From Amycolatopsis bullii (GTDB lineage: Bacteria; Actinomycetota; Actinomycetes; Mycobacteriales; Pseudonocardiaceae): a stretch of 64,000 nucleotides of DNA. This document shows, in pieces, positions 44,022 through 53,307 of the stretch; within the stretch, counting starts at the first letter, position 1; the number at the start of each line of letters is the position of its first letter. The stretch spans positions 1-64,000 of the forward strand of contig NZ_BNAW01000050.1 in assembly GCF_014654205.1 (NCBI RefSeq), given 5' to 3'. The notes below the pieces were generated by a model that was given only the letters and a program-made list of their open reading frames with translations, did no database searches and was not told the origin of the DNA. Made by a program: the position numbers and the translations under genes.

Positions 44022-46919
44022 CTAAATGTCATCGCCTGTTGATGTGTCGGCGTGCCAGTAGGCGACTTTGTCGCGGGTATCGACAACATCGGGGTGATCG
44101 GGGCCAAGGACTCGTTCTTGATCGACAAGTAGTTGCTTGAATGCGACGACGGCGCCGGCTGGGTCCCCGGATTTGCCACGCCAATTGGCGAGTCGACTTC
44201 GAATCGTCAGAGTGTCGCCGTGCTCGGTCCCCAGGAGGGATGAACAGTCCGCCAACACTTGCTCGTATAGGGCCACGGCACCGGTTGGGTCGCCAGCCTT
44301 ACCACGCCAATGGGCGAAGTTGCCGCGGACTGTGAGAGTCTTCGGGTGGCCGGGACCGAGCACTCGTCGGTAGTCAGCAAGCAGCCTCTCGTAGAGTGCT
44401 ACGGCACCAGTTGGATCGCCGGCCTCACCGCGCCAGTGGGCGAGGGAACCACGCAGGAGTAACGTCGTCACATGGTCGTCACCGAGTATTTGCCGCGAGT
44501 CGGTGACAAGTTCTTCATAGTCAACGGCTGCGCCAGCCGGATCGCCGAGCCGACCTCGCCAGGTCGCGAGGTCCGAGCGAGTGGTCAAGGTGTCGTGGTG
44601 ATCCGCGCCAAGCAAGCGTTCGCAGTCGGCGAGTAGTTTCTCGTGAAGTGCCACGGCGTCAGCCGGGTTGCCGGCTTTGCCCCGCCAGTTCGCGAGGTCG
44701 GAGCGGGTGGTCAAGGTGTTGGGATGGTTAGACCCGAGTACTCGGATCCTGTCAACGAGTAGCTGCTCGTAATCTACTACGGCCCCTGCCGGGTTACCCG
44801 CAACACCGCGCCACCAAGCAAGCTGACTTCGGGTATCGAGGGTATTGGGGTGGTCGGATCCAAGTACTCGAGCCCGGTCAGCGACTAGCTGCTCGTAATC
44901 GGCTACGGCTACGGCTGGGTTGCCTGCCTCGCCGCGCCACTTCGCGAGGTTGACACGTGTCGTCAGTGTGTCGGGATGGTCTGGGCCTAGCAGTCGCAGA
45001 AAATCCGCGAGGAGGGGTTCGAGTGTTCGTACTGCACCGGCCGGGTCGCCTGCGCTGCCCTGCCAGTAGGCGAGCAGATTGCGAATGCCCAGCGTGTCGA
45101 GATGGTCTGGGCCTAGGATCCTCGGGAACTCGGCTACAAGTTGTTCGAGGGCTTGTGCTGCGAAAGCGGGATCAGACGAACCCCGACAATGTAGAAACAG
45201 GCCATGCGTTTTCAGGGTGTCGGGATGGTCGTGGCCCAGGATGCGCCGACAGTGTTCGAATAATTGATGATAGGCGGCTGCTGCGGGGACTGCACCTTGA
45301 AAGGTGTACAGGCTATCGCTTCTTCTGAAGAGTACCTGATGTGCTCCGGATGTAAATAATGCGTCGTTGCCATTCTCGCAAATAGAGGCAGCGTTGGCCT
45401 GCAGCATCTGTGCGTATGTTGGATCGAGTTCGGGGTTCGGCCAGGTCTCTAGGAGCGCATCGGCGGCTGCCCAGGCGCACTCGGCGACTTTGTCGTCAGT
45501 GAGTTGTTCGCGGATGGCACGCTGGACGAGGCTGTGGATTGTAACCGAGTCGGCTTCAATGTTGACTAGGTTTAATCTGTGAAGGCTTCGCACTCCAGAG
45601 CGGATGGTTTCAAATTCAGTCTCACCAAGATCGAAGTTGTCGTTCTCGTGTGACGAATACGCACGGGCGCAGGAAAGCCAGTTGATAGCCGCAGTAGTCG
45701 CTAAAATGGACACAGGAAATCCGCCGCCATCGAGCATGCTGGCGAGCTGTAGTAAAGGTAAGGCTAAGTGAGTAGGGCGCAGTTTATCCGCCGCCTGAGT
45801 GGATAGGAATACTGTTGCTGCGACGGTGTGAAAGTAGTCGTCGGGTAGGTCCTCGGAAGTTGGAGCGAGATCGTCGAGTCGGTGTCGGTGGTCGGAGAGT
45901 CTTCGCTTGTAATCCTTGCAAGAAACTTGCTCATCTATCATGTAGGCTGTGGCGTGGGATAGAGCGAGTGGTAAATGTTGCAGCGCTACAGCAAGCCCAT
46001 CGATATCGTCTGCAAGTTCGGGGTGGTCGTCTAGCCGAGCGTGTAAATAGGCGATGGCTTCGGTGTGAGTAAACACGCCAACCGGCACCAGGCATCGGCC
46101 CTGCCCAGTCAGCGCTGATCCCCTCAAGCGAGTAGTGACCACTGTTCGACCATTGGACGAGGGCGGGGGCCAAAGTCCCTTAGCGGCCGCCGGGGTGATC
46201 AGATCATCGAGTACCACAAGCCAACGTCGGTTACTGTTTGCCAGCCAAGCATGGAATCGGGCTGCGTCCCGTTCGGCGTCGGTGCCGCTAGCGCCGGGGA
46301 TGGTGAGATCGACTGCGGCTTGGCCGTAGCTGGCCGTGATCGCTTGGCGAGATGTGGCGTGAACCCATACCAGCACGTCTAGTTGCCCAGTCTCACGCAA
46401 TTGGTGGACAAGGTGGACGGCAAGTTGGGTTTTACCTACCCCTGCCATCCCTGATAACAGCCGTGTGGTGCCCTCGGCAGAGCCGAACAGTACAGCGGTG
46501 CCCCCACCCCTGGTCGCTTGAGCAAGTTCGTCGATAAGGCCCCGGGGTTGGAAGCAGCCCGCCAGGCTCGGCACCACCCCGATAGAGACTACGTTCGACG
46601 TCCGATTCTTGCGCTGTCCGGGGTAGGTCCGGTCGTACCTTGTCTTCCAGGCCAGCATGTCGATCTCATGGTTTGGCAGCGGCCGTCTACGAGCGCTGGC
46701 GTAGCTGACGCAGGCGTCAATGAATGCCTCGACCGTCGCCCACCGGGGCGCACTGCCGGTATTCATGGTCACCGCCGCCAGCGCGGCGCGGCTGACGCTG
46801 TGACCGGTCCCGTCGGCATGTTCCTTCAGCCGGTCCTTCGTGGGAGAGCCAGCCAACTCGTGGAGGCGACGTAGCTCGTCACGCATCAAGGCCGCCCTTC
46901 GCGCGACGGTGCCCGCCAT
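44022..46919 (-). CDS. NB-ARC STAND protein with C-terminal TPR repeats
   Basis: The 965 residues start with a helical N-terminal domain of ~110 residues (no known effector fold). A STAND/NB-ARC ATPase follows with Walker A GMAGVGKT at 157-164, Walker B RWLVVLDDL near 240, and the GxP-like LPLALS motif. Nine full and one partial repeat of 42 residues end the protein, each of the form (R)(V/I/L)LG-x-D-H-P-x-T-L-x-x-R ... W-R-G-x-x-G-(D/N)-P-x-x-A, the kinesin-light-chain TPR type. Such proteins are NLR-like sensors in bacteria, but many in actinomycetes serve regulation rather than defence. The effector is not visible. Confidence 0.88.
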   Translation of the reverse strand: MAGTVARRAALMRDELRRLHELAGSPTKDRLKEHADGTGHSVSRAALAAVTMNTGSAPRWATVEAFIDACVSYASARRRPLPNHEIDMLAWKTRYDRTYPGQRKNRTSNVVSIGVVPSLAGCFQPRGLIDELAQATRGGGTAVLFGSAEGTTRLLSGMAGVGKTQLAVHLVHQLRETGQLDVLVWVHATSRQAITASYGQAAVDLTIPGASGTDAERDAARFHAWLANSNRRWLVVLDDLITPAAAKGLWPPPSSNGRTVVTTRLRGSALTGQGRCLVPVGVFTHTEAIAYLHARLDDHPELADDIDGLAVALQHLPLALSHATAYMIDEQVSCKDYKRRLSDHRHRLDDLAPTSEDLPDDYFHTVAATVFLSTQAADKLRPTHLALPLLQLASMLDGGGFPVSILATTAAINWLSCARAYSSHENDNFDLGETEFETIRSGVRSLHRLNLVNIEADSVTIHSLVQRAIREQLTDDKVAECAWAAADALLETWPNPELDPTYAQMLQANAASICENGNDALFTSGAHQVLFRRSDSLYTFQGAVPAAAAYHQLFEHCRRILGHDHPDTLKTHGLFLHCRGSSDPAFAAQALEQLVAEFPRILGPDHLDTLGIRNLLAYWQGSAGDPAGAVRTLEPLLADFLRLLGPDHPDTLTTRVNLAKWRGEAGNPAVAVADYEQLVADRARVLGSDHPNTLDTRSQLAWWRGVAGNPAGAVVDYEQLLVDRIRVLGSNHPNTLTTRSDLANWRGKAGNPADAVALHEKLLADCERLLGADHHDTLTTRSDLATWRGRLGDPAGAAVDYEELVTDSRQILGDDHVTTLLLRGSLAHWRGEAGDPTGAVALYERLLADYRRVLGPGHPKTLTVRGNFAHWRGKAGDPTGAVALYEQVLADCSSLLGTEHGDTLTIRSRLANWRGKSGDPAGAVVAFKQLLVDQERVLGPDHPDVVDTRDKVAYWHADTSTGDDI

Positions 46920-47003
46920 CCAGAATCCAGATCTGGACGGGGCTGAACGCCGCTGGCTGCACCGTCGACCACGTCGTCGTTCGCTTTCTCTTGGAGGTTA
47001 CCG

Positions 47004-47147
47004 ATGTGGTCCACGATAGTCACTGTCTGGCAGTGGCTGCCCGAGATTACTGTCGTGCTCAAGTTCTGCACGGCATTGGTTGGGTTCACCATTACAGTGT
47101 CCCTGCTGGTGCGCCGCGTCCGCCGCTGGTTACGCCGACAACGGTAA
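47004..47147 (+). CDS. 47-residue membrane protein
   Basis: The ATG at 47,004 has GGAGG six bases upstream and runs to a TAA. The product has one membrane helix (LPEITVVLKFCTALVGFTITVSLL) followed by a strongly basic tail of eight Arg (RRVRRWLRRQR). It is divergent from the STAND gene with 84 bases between. A short helix with a basic end fits a holin-like or toxin-like peptide, or a membrane anchor. No family known to me. Confidence 0.55.
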   Translation: MWSTIVTVWQWLPEITVVLKFCTALVGFTITVSLLVRRVRRWLRRQR

Positions 47148-47382
47148 ACCCCGCGCTGCGCTGAGCTAATGCACGAGGGTAGTCGACTGAGGTCGCACTC
47201 GTGCCGTACGGACGGACGGTGCCCGCTCGCCGTCACGCAGAGCAGGCACCGTTCGTCACGTGCGCCCAGTTCAGACGCATCGTTTACCTCTCCGGCGGGG
47301 CGGCATCGGTGGCGTTGCTCGAATTGATGCATTCGACCTCAGCGGGGCGCCGGTGCCGGGAGGGAGCGTACCAGCGGACCTT
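47148..47382. other. stretch without a supported gene
   Basis: Only short frames; the end (47,324 onward) is a diverged copy of 40,727-40,784. Confidence 0.4.
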
Positions 47383-47800
47383 CTAGCCAATCAGCTCCGT
47401 CTCGCCGCGATCGTCATTGGGCTGAATGAGGGGACCAGCGTGATCGGCATTCCGGTGTAGCGGAGTTTTGTGATCGAGTAGTGCCGGGCTGGCGGTGGCT
47501 TCGGCGGCTTGGCGGCGAAGCCAAGCCAACATGATCAGCGCATTCGGGTCCAGGCCTTTGCGGCGACCCGAAGCAGCCGCACGACTCGAGCGGTCTCCGT
47601 TCAACTCCGCGACCCGCGGCGCGGACCAGTGGCGAACCGGCACCGGATCGGCGCCGTGCCGTTGGGCGGCCACGTAGAGATCGAGTTCGGGAGGCGGGAT
47701 GTAGGCATCGCCCGCGCCGAGGGGCCGAACGGCCGCAAGACTCGCTCGATTTTCCACGGGTTTCGTACCGCACGCCCTGGGGGCTGAGTTGCCGGCCAGG
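47383..47800 (-). pseudogene. decayed duplicate of the sigma-coupled TPR gene
   Basis: On the minus strand the frame gives LDLYVAAQRHGADPVPV, then RVAELNGD, then DPNALIMLAWLRRQAAEAT and the end DDRGETELIG. These match the C-terminal third of the 40,785-42,020 protein with deletions of ~25 residues. The rest of that gene and the sigma gene are missing here. Confidence 0.75.
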
Positions 47801-48449
47801 ACGATGCCCCCAGACCTCGGCAGTGCAGTCCGCCGCGGCGCTCCGAGCGGGCTTCCCGGTCCACCCTCCAGAGGCTCGCCGGCCGGTTCTGTCGCTGCTG
47901 TCGGTGCCCGTAGCAGGTCGTGCCGGTCCGGCTGTGCCTCGGGACCGTAGCTCGTGCATCCGAGCACTGCGGTCCGGCTGCGCAGAGCGCTGACCTGCGC
48001 AGCCGTCGGTCGGCTACGCGACGGGAGTCGGCTCGCCAGGATTGACGAGGATGGGATCACGGTCGTGGAGATCGACTCGCATCCCGCGTCGAAGCCGGAC
48101 GAGCGGGAGAGGCATGATTGGCCCTGATCCGGTCCGCGGCCAGCCCGCCGGCCGGGGCGCATACGAACGACGCCGTCGAGACGGGCCCTGTGAAGGCGCG
48201 CCGAAGGCGCCCACTTGCATGTGAGGGCATCAGCGCACCACGTCACTCGGCCGCCGGCTGCGGTCAGGCCCAGTGATCATTTCCGGACGGGCACGATTCG
48301 CCACGGATCACTAAGCGGGCTCCCCCAGCGCCAAGCGTCTACGTGAGACTTGCGGCGCGTTAGCACCAGGGCTATGCTCGATACACTATGACCGGTTCCG
48401 CCTACTTCGGTAGGTCCAGGGCCGGTCTTCATTATTTCTGGAGGCGTGC
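47801..48449. other. non-coding stretch, partly a duplicated block
   Basis: Bases 47,835-48,010 are a diverged copy of 42,990-43,160. Beyond 48,010 I see no gene. A likely promoter for the Abi gene (TATGCT near 48,372) precedes a GC-rich hairpin (CCGGT ... GCCGG, ~48,393-48,425). Confidence 0.45.
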
Positions 48450-49361
48450 TTGGGCGGAGTGGTCAAGGAGTACCGACACTACGACCAGCAGGTCGAGCTG
48501 CTCGCCCAGCGCGGGATGGATGTCGGGGACCGCCGCGAAGCCGTTGCCACGTTGCGGCGAGTCAGCTACTACCGTCTCAGCGGCTATTGGTATCCATTCC
48601 GCAAGCAAGCCGATACGGGGCGTCATGACGACTTCTACTCTGGGGCGCGCTTAAGCGACGTCGTCTCGCTCTACGACTTCGACGCGAGGCTCCGTGCGGC
48701 CACCTTCTCGACACTTGCCCCCGTCGAGCTGGCAATCCGAGCACTGCTCGGGCATGAGCTGGGAAAAGTCGACCCGTGCGCGCACCTCGATCCCAGCAAG
48801 CTTGGGCCCACGGCGCGGAGCGGTGCCGGCTATGACCGTTGGCTCAAAAAGTACGAGGCAGAGCTGCAGCAGTCCCGCGAGGATTTCGTCAAGCACCACC
48901 ACCAAAAGTATGGAGGTCGCTTGCCAGTCTGGGCAGCGGTCGAGCTGCTTGACTGGGGGTCATTGGCGTACCTATACGGCTTCGCGCCTCGTGGCGTCCA
49001 GGACAAGATCGCCGACGTGTGCGGGCTAAGTGCGCCGCAGCTGACGAGCTGGCTCAAGGCGCTGAACCTTGTCCGCAATACGTGCGCGCACCACGGTCGC
49101 CTGCTTAACCGCGTTCACACAATCACCCCGAAGCTGCCAAAGCGTGGAAAGCACCCAGACCTTGAGGCGGCGACGACGGAGTGGAACCGGACTTTCGGTC
49201 AGCTGACGCTGATTCAGTTCCTTCTTGATCGACTTCAGGTGGGGAGGAAGACGCTCTTGCCTGCTGTGGTGAAGAGCTTCCCGTCTGTCCCAATAGTCTC
49301 ACTCACGCACATGGGAGCGGCGAGCGACTGGTGGAGCACGAGCACGTTGTGGGGCGCCTGA
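48450..49361 (+). CDS. Abi_2 family abortive infection protein (AbiD/F-like)
   Basis: TTG start at 48,450 with GGAGG five bases upstream; a GTG at 48,459 is possible. The 303 residues match the Abi_2 family: KEYRHYDQQVELLAQRGMDV at the start, YYRLSGYWYPFR, and FDARLRAATFSTLAPVELAIRALL. The HEPN RNase motif RNTCAHH sits in LVRNTCAHHGRLLNR. AbiD/AbiF proteins act as phage-responsive RNases, often as an RNA-protein system. Monocistronic; the next bases are decayed pseudogenes. Confidence 0.9.
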   Translation: MGGVVKEYRHYDQQVELLAQRGMDVGDRREAVATLRRVSYYRLSGYWYPFRKQADTGRHDDFYSGARLSDVVSLYDFDARLRAATFSTLAPVELAIRALLGHELGKVDPCAHLDPSKLGPTARSGAGYDRWLKKYEAELQQSREDFVKHHHQKYGGRLPVWAAVELLDWGSLAYLYGFAPRGVQDKIADVCGLSAPQLTSWLKALNLVRNTCAHHGRLLNRVHTITPKLPKRGKHPDLEAATTEWNRTFGQLTLIQFLLDRLQVGRKTLLPAVVKSFPSVPIVSLTHMGAASDWWSTSTLWGA

Positions 49362-49479
49362 GTCACTTCATGGCGGGCGCCATATCAGGTCACACCGCGA
49401 ACGCGGAACTGCCGCGCGCGATCGCCGGGCGCCGCCGCCGAAGGCTTGCTTCAGCCGAGGAAGTCCCGCATTGCCGCCG

Positions 49480-50370
49480 GCAGTTGCTGTGAGATGACCG
49501 ACTCCCGGATGCCGGCGGGGCGTCGCCCTAGATGTGCCGGACACCGCGACCGCCGACGTGAGCGGGGAGGTACCTGTTCGACGGTTTGAAAGACGGTTGC
49601 TTCGCCGCCGTCGCGATCAGGTCCAGGAGCGGTCGGTATTCGGGCGGGGTGGTGTGGGCGTACAGCAGTGTCAGCTTCAGCCGGACCTCGGGCATGCCAC
49701 CGGTCCCTGTCGGCAGGGTCGCCCGGCCGATCACGGCGGCTCTGACTCGAGGAGCACCCGGCGAACCTTCGCGACGAGCGCGTCACCGGCCCTTGCCGGA
49801 CGGAACACGACCGTGGATAGCTTGGAAGCAGCCCACGCCTGCAGCGCGGGGTGCCGCTCGATCAGCTCGTGTAGCCCATCGCCGTGGCGCAGCACCGCTC
49901 CACGAGCCCGCCTAGCTCGGCGGTGCCGAGCGCGTCCACCGACACCAGCATCCGGAATGCGTCCGGCCGCCGTGAGGTGCGGATCGACCGGCCGAGCACG
50001 TCCGGCAGCCCCGCCTCGGTGTCGTCGGCGGCGTTCAGGTAGTCAGCGCAGATGGCGAACGCGCCCGGGTCCGCGAGGTCCGGACCGCGCACGGCCCCGC
50101 CGCCACGGCCTGCCAGCCGAACTTGTGCATGTCCAGCGTGACCAAGACGGCCAGGTCCAGGCCGCTCAGTCGGGGTCGGAGCTGCCCCGTTGAACAGGCC
50201 CGCCGTACGCGGCATCGACGTTCAGCCGCGTGGCCGTCCTCCGGCAGATCTCGGCGATGCCGGCCAGCGGGTCGAGCTGTCCAGTGTCGGTCGTGCCGGC
50301 GGTCGCGATCACCACCGCCAGCGCGGTCAGTGCATCCAGAATCTCTGCCAGCGTCGACGAGGCCAAGTCA
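49480..50370 (-). pseudogene. PLP-dependent group II decarboxylase, frameshifted
   Basis: Three minus-strand frames carry consecutive pieces of one gene. AVVIATAGTTDTGQLDPLAGIAEICRR then VDAAYGG come near 50,320-50,180, ADYLNAADDTEAGLPDVLGRSIRTSRRPDAF near 50,050-49,950, and LKLTLLYAHTTPPEYRPLLDLI near 49,680-49,600. They are in correct order but different frames. The N-terminal part and the Lys region are damaged, so it is non-functional. It is probably an L-2,4-diaminobutyrate or aspartate decarboxylase relative. Confidence 0.75.
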
Positions 50371-50376
50371 ATCGTC

Positions 50377-50830
50377 TCAGCCCGAGACCACCACCGGCAC
50401 TGGCAGTCCGAGCAGCCAGGCCGCGCGAGTGACGCTGTGATGTGCCGCGGTGCCTGCCGTGGGCGACTGCAGGATGTTATTGGGCAATTCCATCCCGGAG
50501 CCGCCCGGGCCGCCGGGGTTGAAGAGGATAACGCCGTAACGCCTGACGGAGGCCTTCGGCAGGTTTATCGCGACGTCGATGGTCCGGCCGTCGGGCTTCG
50601 CGTAGTCAGCAGGCACTGTCACCGTCGCACATGCGGAGCGTCCTCGACGGTCAGCAGTTCGCGATGTCCCGGCGGAGGCGCCACTGCGGCGCGTCCGCGG
50701 CGGCGATACCTGGCGCTAATGAGAGCAGCAGTCCGGAGAGTATCGCGGAAACGATCTTGCCTGCGGGCCGCGCGCCTACTCTGAACAGGCATTTCGCTTC
50801 CGCATCGGTGATCAGATCGAAAAGACGCGG
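50377..50830 (-). pseudogene. secreted S33 tripeptidyl aminopeptidase, fragment
   Basis: A signal peptide (KIVSAILSGLLLSLAPGIAAADAPQW) is in one frame and the mature start (CATVTVPADYAKPDGRTIDVAINLP, then the oxyanion-hole motif NPGGPGGSG) is in the next. The catalytic Ser, Asp and His region is missing; the frame is joined directly to the decarboxylase remnant. Confidence 0.7.
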
Positions 50831-51080
50831 CGCCGATGACTGCTTGTGGATGGCCTCACCCGCATCGGTCGGAATGCAGGTTCGGATCGGCCGGATGGCT
50901 GGTCCGCGGCTGCCGCCGTGTTGCACATTCACTTCCCGTACTACGAGATCGTAACGATTGCCTGCCATGGGAAACGCTCGTCCTGAAACTGGCGACCACC
51001 GAAGAAAGCGGAAGCACCGAAATGTCGGTGGCCGGGGTTACCGTCTCGGGGAGGTTCGGGTCCACGGCACGGGAGGGTAT
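50831..51080. other. upstream region of the Wadjet operon
   Basis: No gene supported. It must contain the jet promoter; I see no clear hexamers. Confidence 0.4.
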
Positions 51081-52589
51081 GTGAGCGAGGTCGTCGGCGA
51101 ACACGCCCGGGTGCGAGATGCCCTTGAACGGCCCACACTCCGGCTGCTGGACGGCAAGTGGGCGGCGTTCCGGGTAGCGGTCTTCCGGTGCTCCTTCTCT
51201 CGCGATCGTCGTTCGGTGCAAGCCGACCGGCTGCACGTTCAGGTCGACACTCTGCTCGACGAATTGCAGGGGAACGGCGTCGATGTGCCACCGAACACGA
51301 CTGGACGATCGTTATGCAACATGTGGGTGAACGACCAGTGGTTGTTCCGGGACAACGCCCAGGACGGAAGCCTGGAATATTCGCTGACTTCGTTCGCCTT
51401 GGAGGCGATCGACCTCGTACAGAGCATGTCCCGGGATCGAGTGCTCGTATCGGAGTCGCGGTTGACGACAATCCTTGACACCGTCCGAAGATGGGCGCTC
51501 GAAGCCGCGCCGGACGCCGACGCACGCATCGAGCGGTTGAACGTGCAGATCCATGAGCTGGAAGCCGAGCGTGACCGCCTGGAATCGGGTGGTGACGTGG
51601 CCGCCGCCTCCGACGACCGGATGTTGGACGGCTACACGAACCTCATCGACCTGATCGGGCAACTGCCTTCGGATTTCAAGCGCGTCGAGGAGTCGGTGCT
51701 CGACATGCACCGCAAGATCCTCCGAGATTTTCGTGACGAGGACCGCGCCGTCGCCGAGGTGCTCGACGAATACCTGCGCGACCAAGACGAGCTGGTGAAG
51801 GCGACGCCGGAAGGGCGGGCGTTCGACGGCGCCTTCGTGCTGCTGCGCGATGACGCGCTCCTGCTCGAGCTGCGGGATAACGTCCAAGTGATCCTCGCGC
51901 ACCCCGCGGCGGCCGTTCTAGAGACCCAAGACCTGAACGAGATCCGTGGTGCGGAGGCGGTGATCCGGCAGGGAACCAAGGACGTGCTCGCGCAGCGCCG
52001 ACGGCTCACCGCGACGCTGAAGGAGCACATCGTGAACCACGACGTGCTCCAGGAGCGTGAGCTGGGGCGGGTACTGCGCGGCATCGACCGCGAACTGGCG
52101 ACGTGGATGGAGACAGCCGGCCCTCGAGCGACGGTCCCGGTCGGGCTCCTGCCACCGACCGCGAAGGTCGGTCACTTCCGCGAGCGCTTGTGGGATCCGG
52201 CCTCGGCGGCGCCACCCCCACCATTGGAAGACGTCGAGGAGGACGCCCCGGACCCACCGACCGTCGAGGAGCTGCGCATGCGAGGCGGTCCGTCCTTGGA
52301 AGAACTGCGGCTCGCCCTTGTCGACGCGTTAGCGACCGGCGATATGGGCACCGTCGGCCGGATGTTCAACGAGCTGCCGTCGCGCCTGCGCCGGCCGGTC
52401 GAGGTGCTCGGACTCCTGCACGTCGTGAACGGGATCGGTGCTCTTCGGGACGACGCCGGTCCGGAAGTCTTCGAAGCGATCCGCCCAGACGGGAACCGCC
52501 GGAACTTCCTGGTGCCTGCCATCACGCTCACCCGGGACGAGGCGGCGACACTCGATGGCTGGTCGCTCGAAGGAGCTGGCGATGAGTGA
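51081..52589 (+). CDS. jetA: Wadjet JetA (DUF3375)
   Basis: The GTG at 51,081 is preceded by GGGAGGG, so I use it over a longer start at 50,958; 502 residues. JetA is the kleisin-like subunit that closes the SMC ring of the Wadjet anti-plasmid system. The family pattern is clear: LERPTLRLLDGKWAAFRVAVFRCSFS, a coiled coil at ~150-190 (IERLNVQIHELEAERDRLESGG), DFRDEDRAVAEVLDEYL, and a long middle helical part. Overlaps jetB by eight bases. Confidence 0.93.
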   Translation: MSEVVGEHARVRDALERPTLRLLDGKWAAFRVAVFRCSFSRDRRSVQADRLHVQVDTLLDELQGNGVDVPPNTTGRSLCNMWVNDQWLFRDNAQDGSLEYSLTSFALEAIDLVQSMSRDRVLVSESRLTTILDTVRRWALEAAPDADARIERLNVQIHELEAERDRLESGGDVAAASDDRMLDGYTNLIDLIGQLPSDFKRVEESVLDMHRKILRDFRDEDRAVAEVLDEYLRDQDELVKATPEGRAFDGAFVLLRDDALLLELRDNVQVILAHPAAAVLETQDLNEIRGAEAVIRQGTKDVLAQRRRLTATLKEHIVNHDVLQERELGRVLRGIDRELATWMETAGPRATVPVGLLPPTAKVGHFRERLWDPASAAPPPPLEDVEEDAPDPPTVEELRMRGGPSLEELRLALVDALATGDMGTVGRMFNELPSRLRRPVEVLGLLHVVNGIGALRDDAGPEVFEAIRPDGNRRNFLVPAITLTRDEAATLDGWSLEGAGDE

Positions 52590-53307
52590 CGAAACGGCCG
52601 GCTCTTCCGGCGCCGAGTTCGACGACGACACCGGCTTCATCGACGAACCCGGTGACGCCATCGAGCCCGAAGAAGGCGAGTCGACGTTCGCGCTTTTCGA
52701 GGGGGATACGGGTGGGCTCTCGCTCGCTCAGCGCCGCGCCTTGGTGATCCTGCTCAAGAACCGGTTCATTTCGGCCGCGCAGCACCCCGCGGAATGGCGG
52801 GTCATCCGCGAGGATCCCGCGCCGATCAAAGCCCGGCTGAACGACCTGTTCCTGGACCTCCACCTGGACCGGCACTTCGAGGTCGCGTTCAAGCGGCAGG
52901 CGGTCGCGGAAGGCGGCGCGAAGGAGTTCCCGACGCTCCTGCACGACACGGCGTACACGCGGGAAGAGACGATCATGCTGGTCTTCCTCCGGCATCGGTT
53001 CCAAAGTGAGCAGGCTGCTGGGCACGACGACGTCACCATCGAGCGGGACGAACTCATCGCCCACGTCGCCTCGTTCCGCCCCGCCTCCGCGACCAACCGG
53101 TCCGGTGACGAGGCGAAGGCCGTCAACGCGGTTGAAAGCCTCCTCAAGGCGAAGGTCCTCGCCCGGACCAACGACCCCACACGGTTGCGGGTCTCCCCGG
53201 TCATCGCGGTGCTGCTGCCGCTGTCCCGGTTGCACGAGCTGTGGGAATGGCTCATCGACGAGAACCGTGCCGATGCCGCTGTGGCGGAGAGTGAGATGAC
53301 GTCGTGA
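52582..53307 (+). CDS. jetB: Wadjet JetB (DUF4194)
   Basis: ATG at 52,582 with AGGAG upstream; 241 residues. The first ~45 are acidic and disordered. The DUF4194 winged-helix part follows (LSLAQRRALVILLKNRFISAAQHPAEWRVI, LNDLFLDLHLDRHFEVAFKRQA). JetB is the KITE-type subunit that binds JetA and the SMC heads. The stop overlaps the jetC start. Confidence 0.93.
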   Translation: MSDETAGSSGAEFDDDTGFIDEPGDAIEPEEGESTFALFEGDTGGLSLAQRRALVILLKNRFISAAQHPAEWRVIREDPAPIKARLNDLFLDLHLDRHFEVAFKRQAVAEGGAKEFPTLLHDTAYTREETIMLVFLRHRFQSEQAAGHDDVTIERDELIAHVASFRPASATNRSGDEAKAVNAVESLLKAKVLARTNDPTRLRVSPVIAVLLPLSRLHELWEWLIDENRADAAVAESEMTS

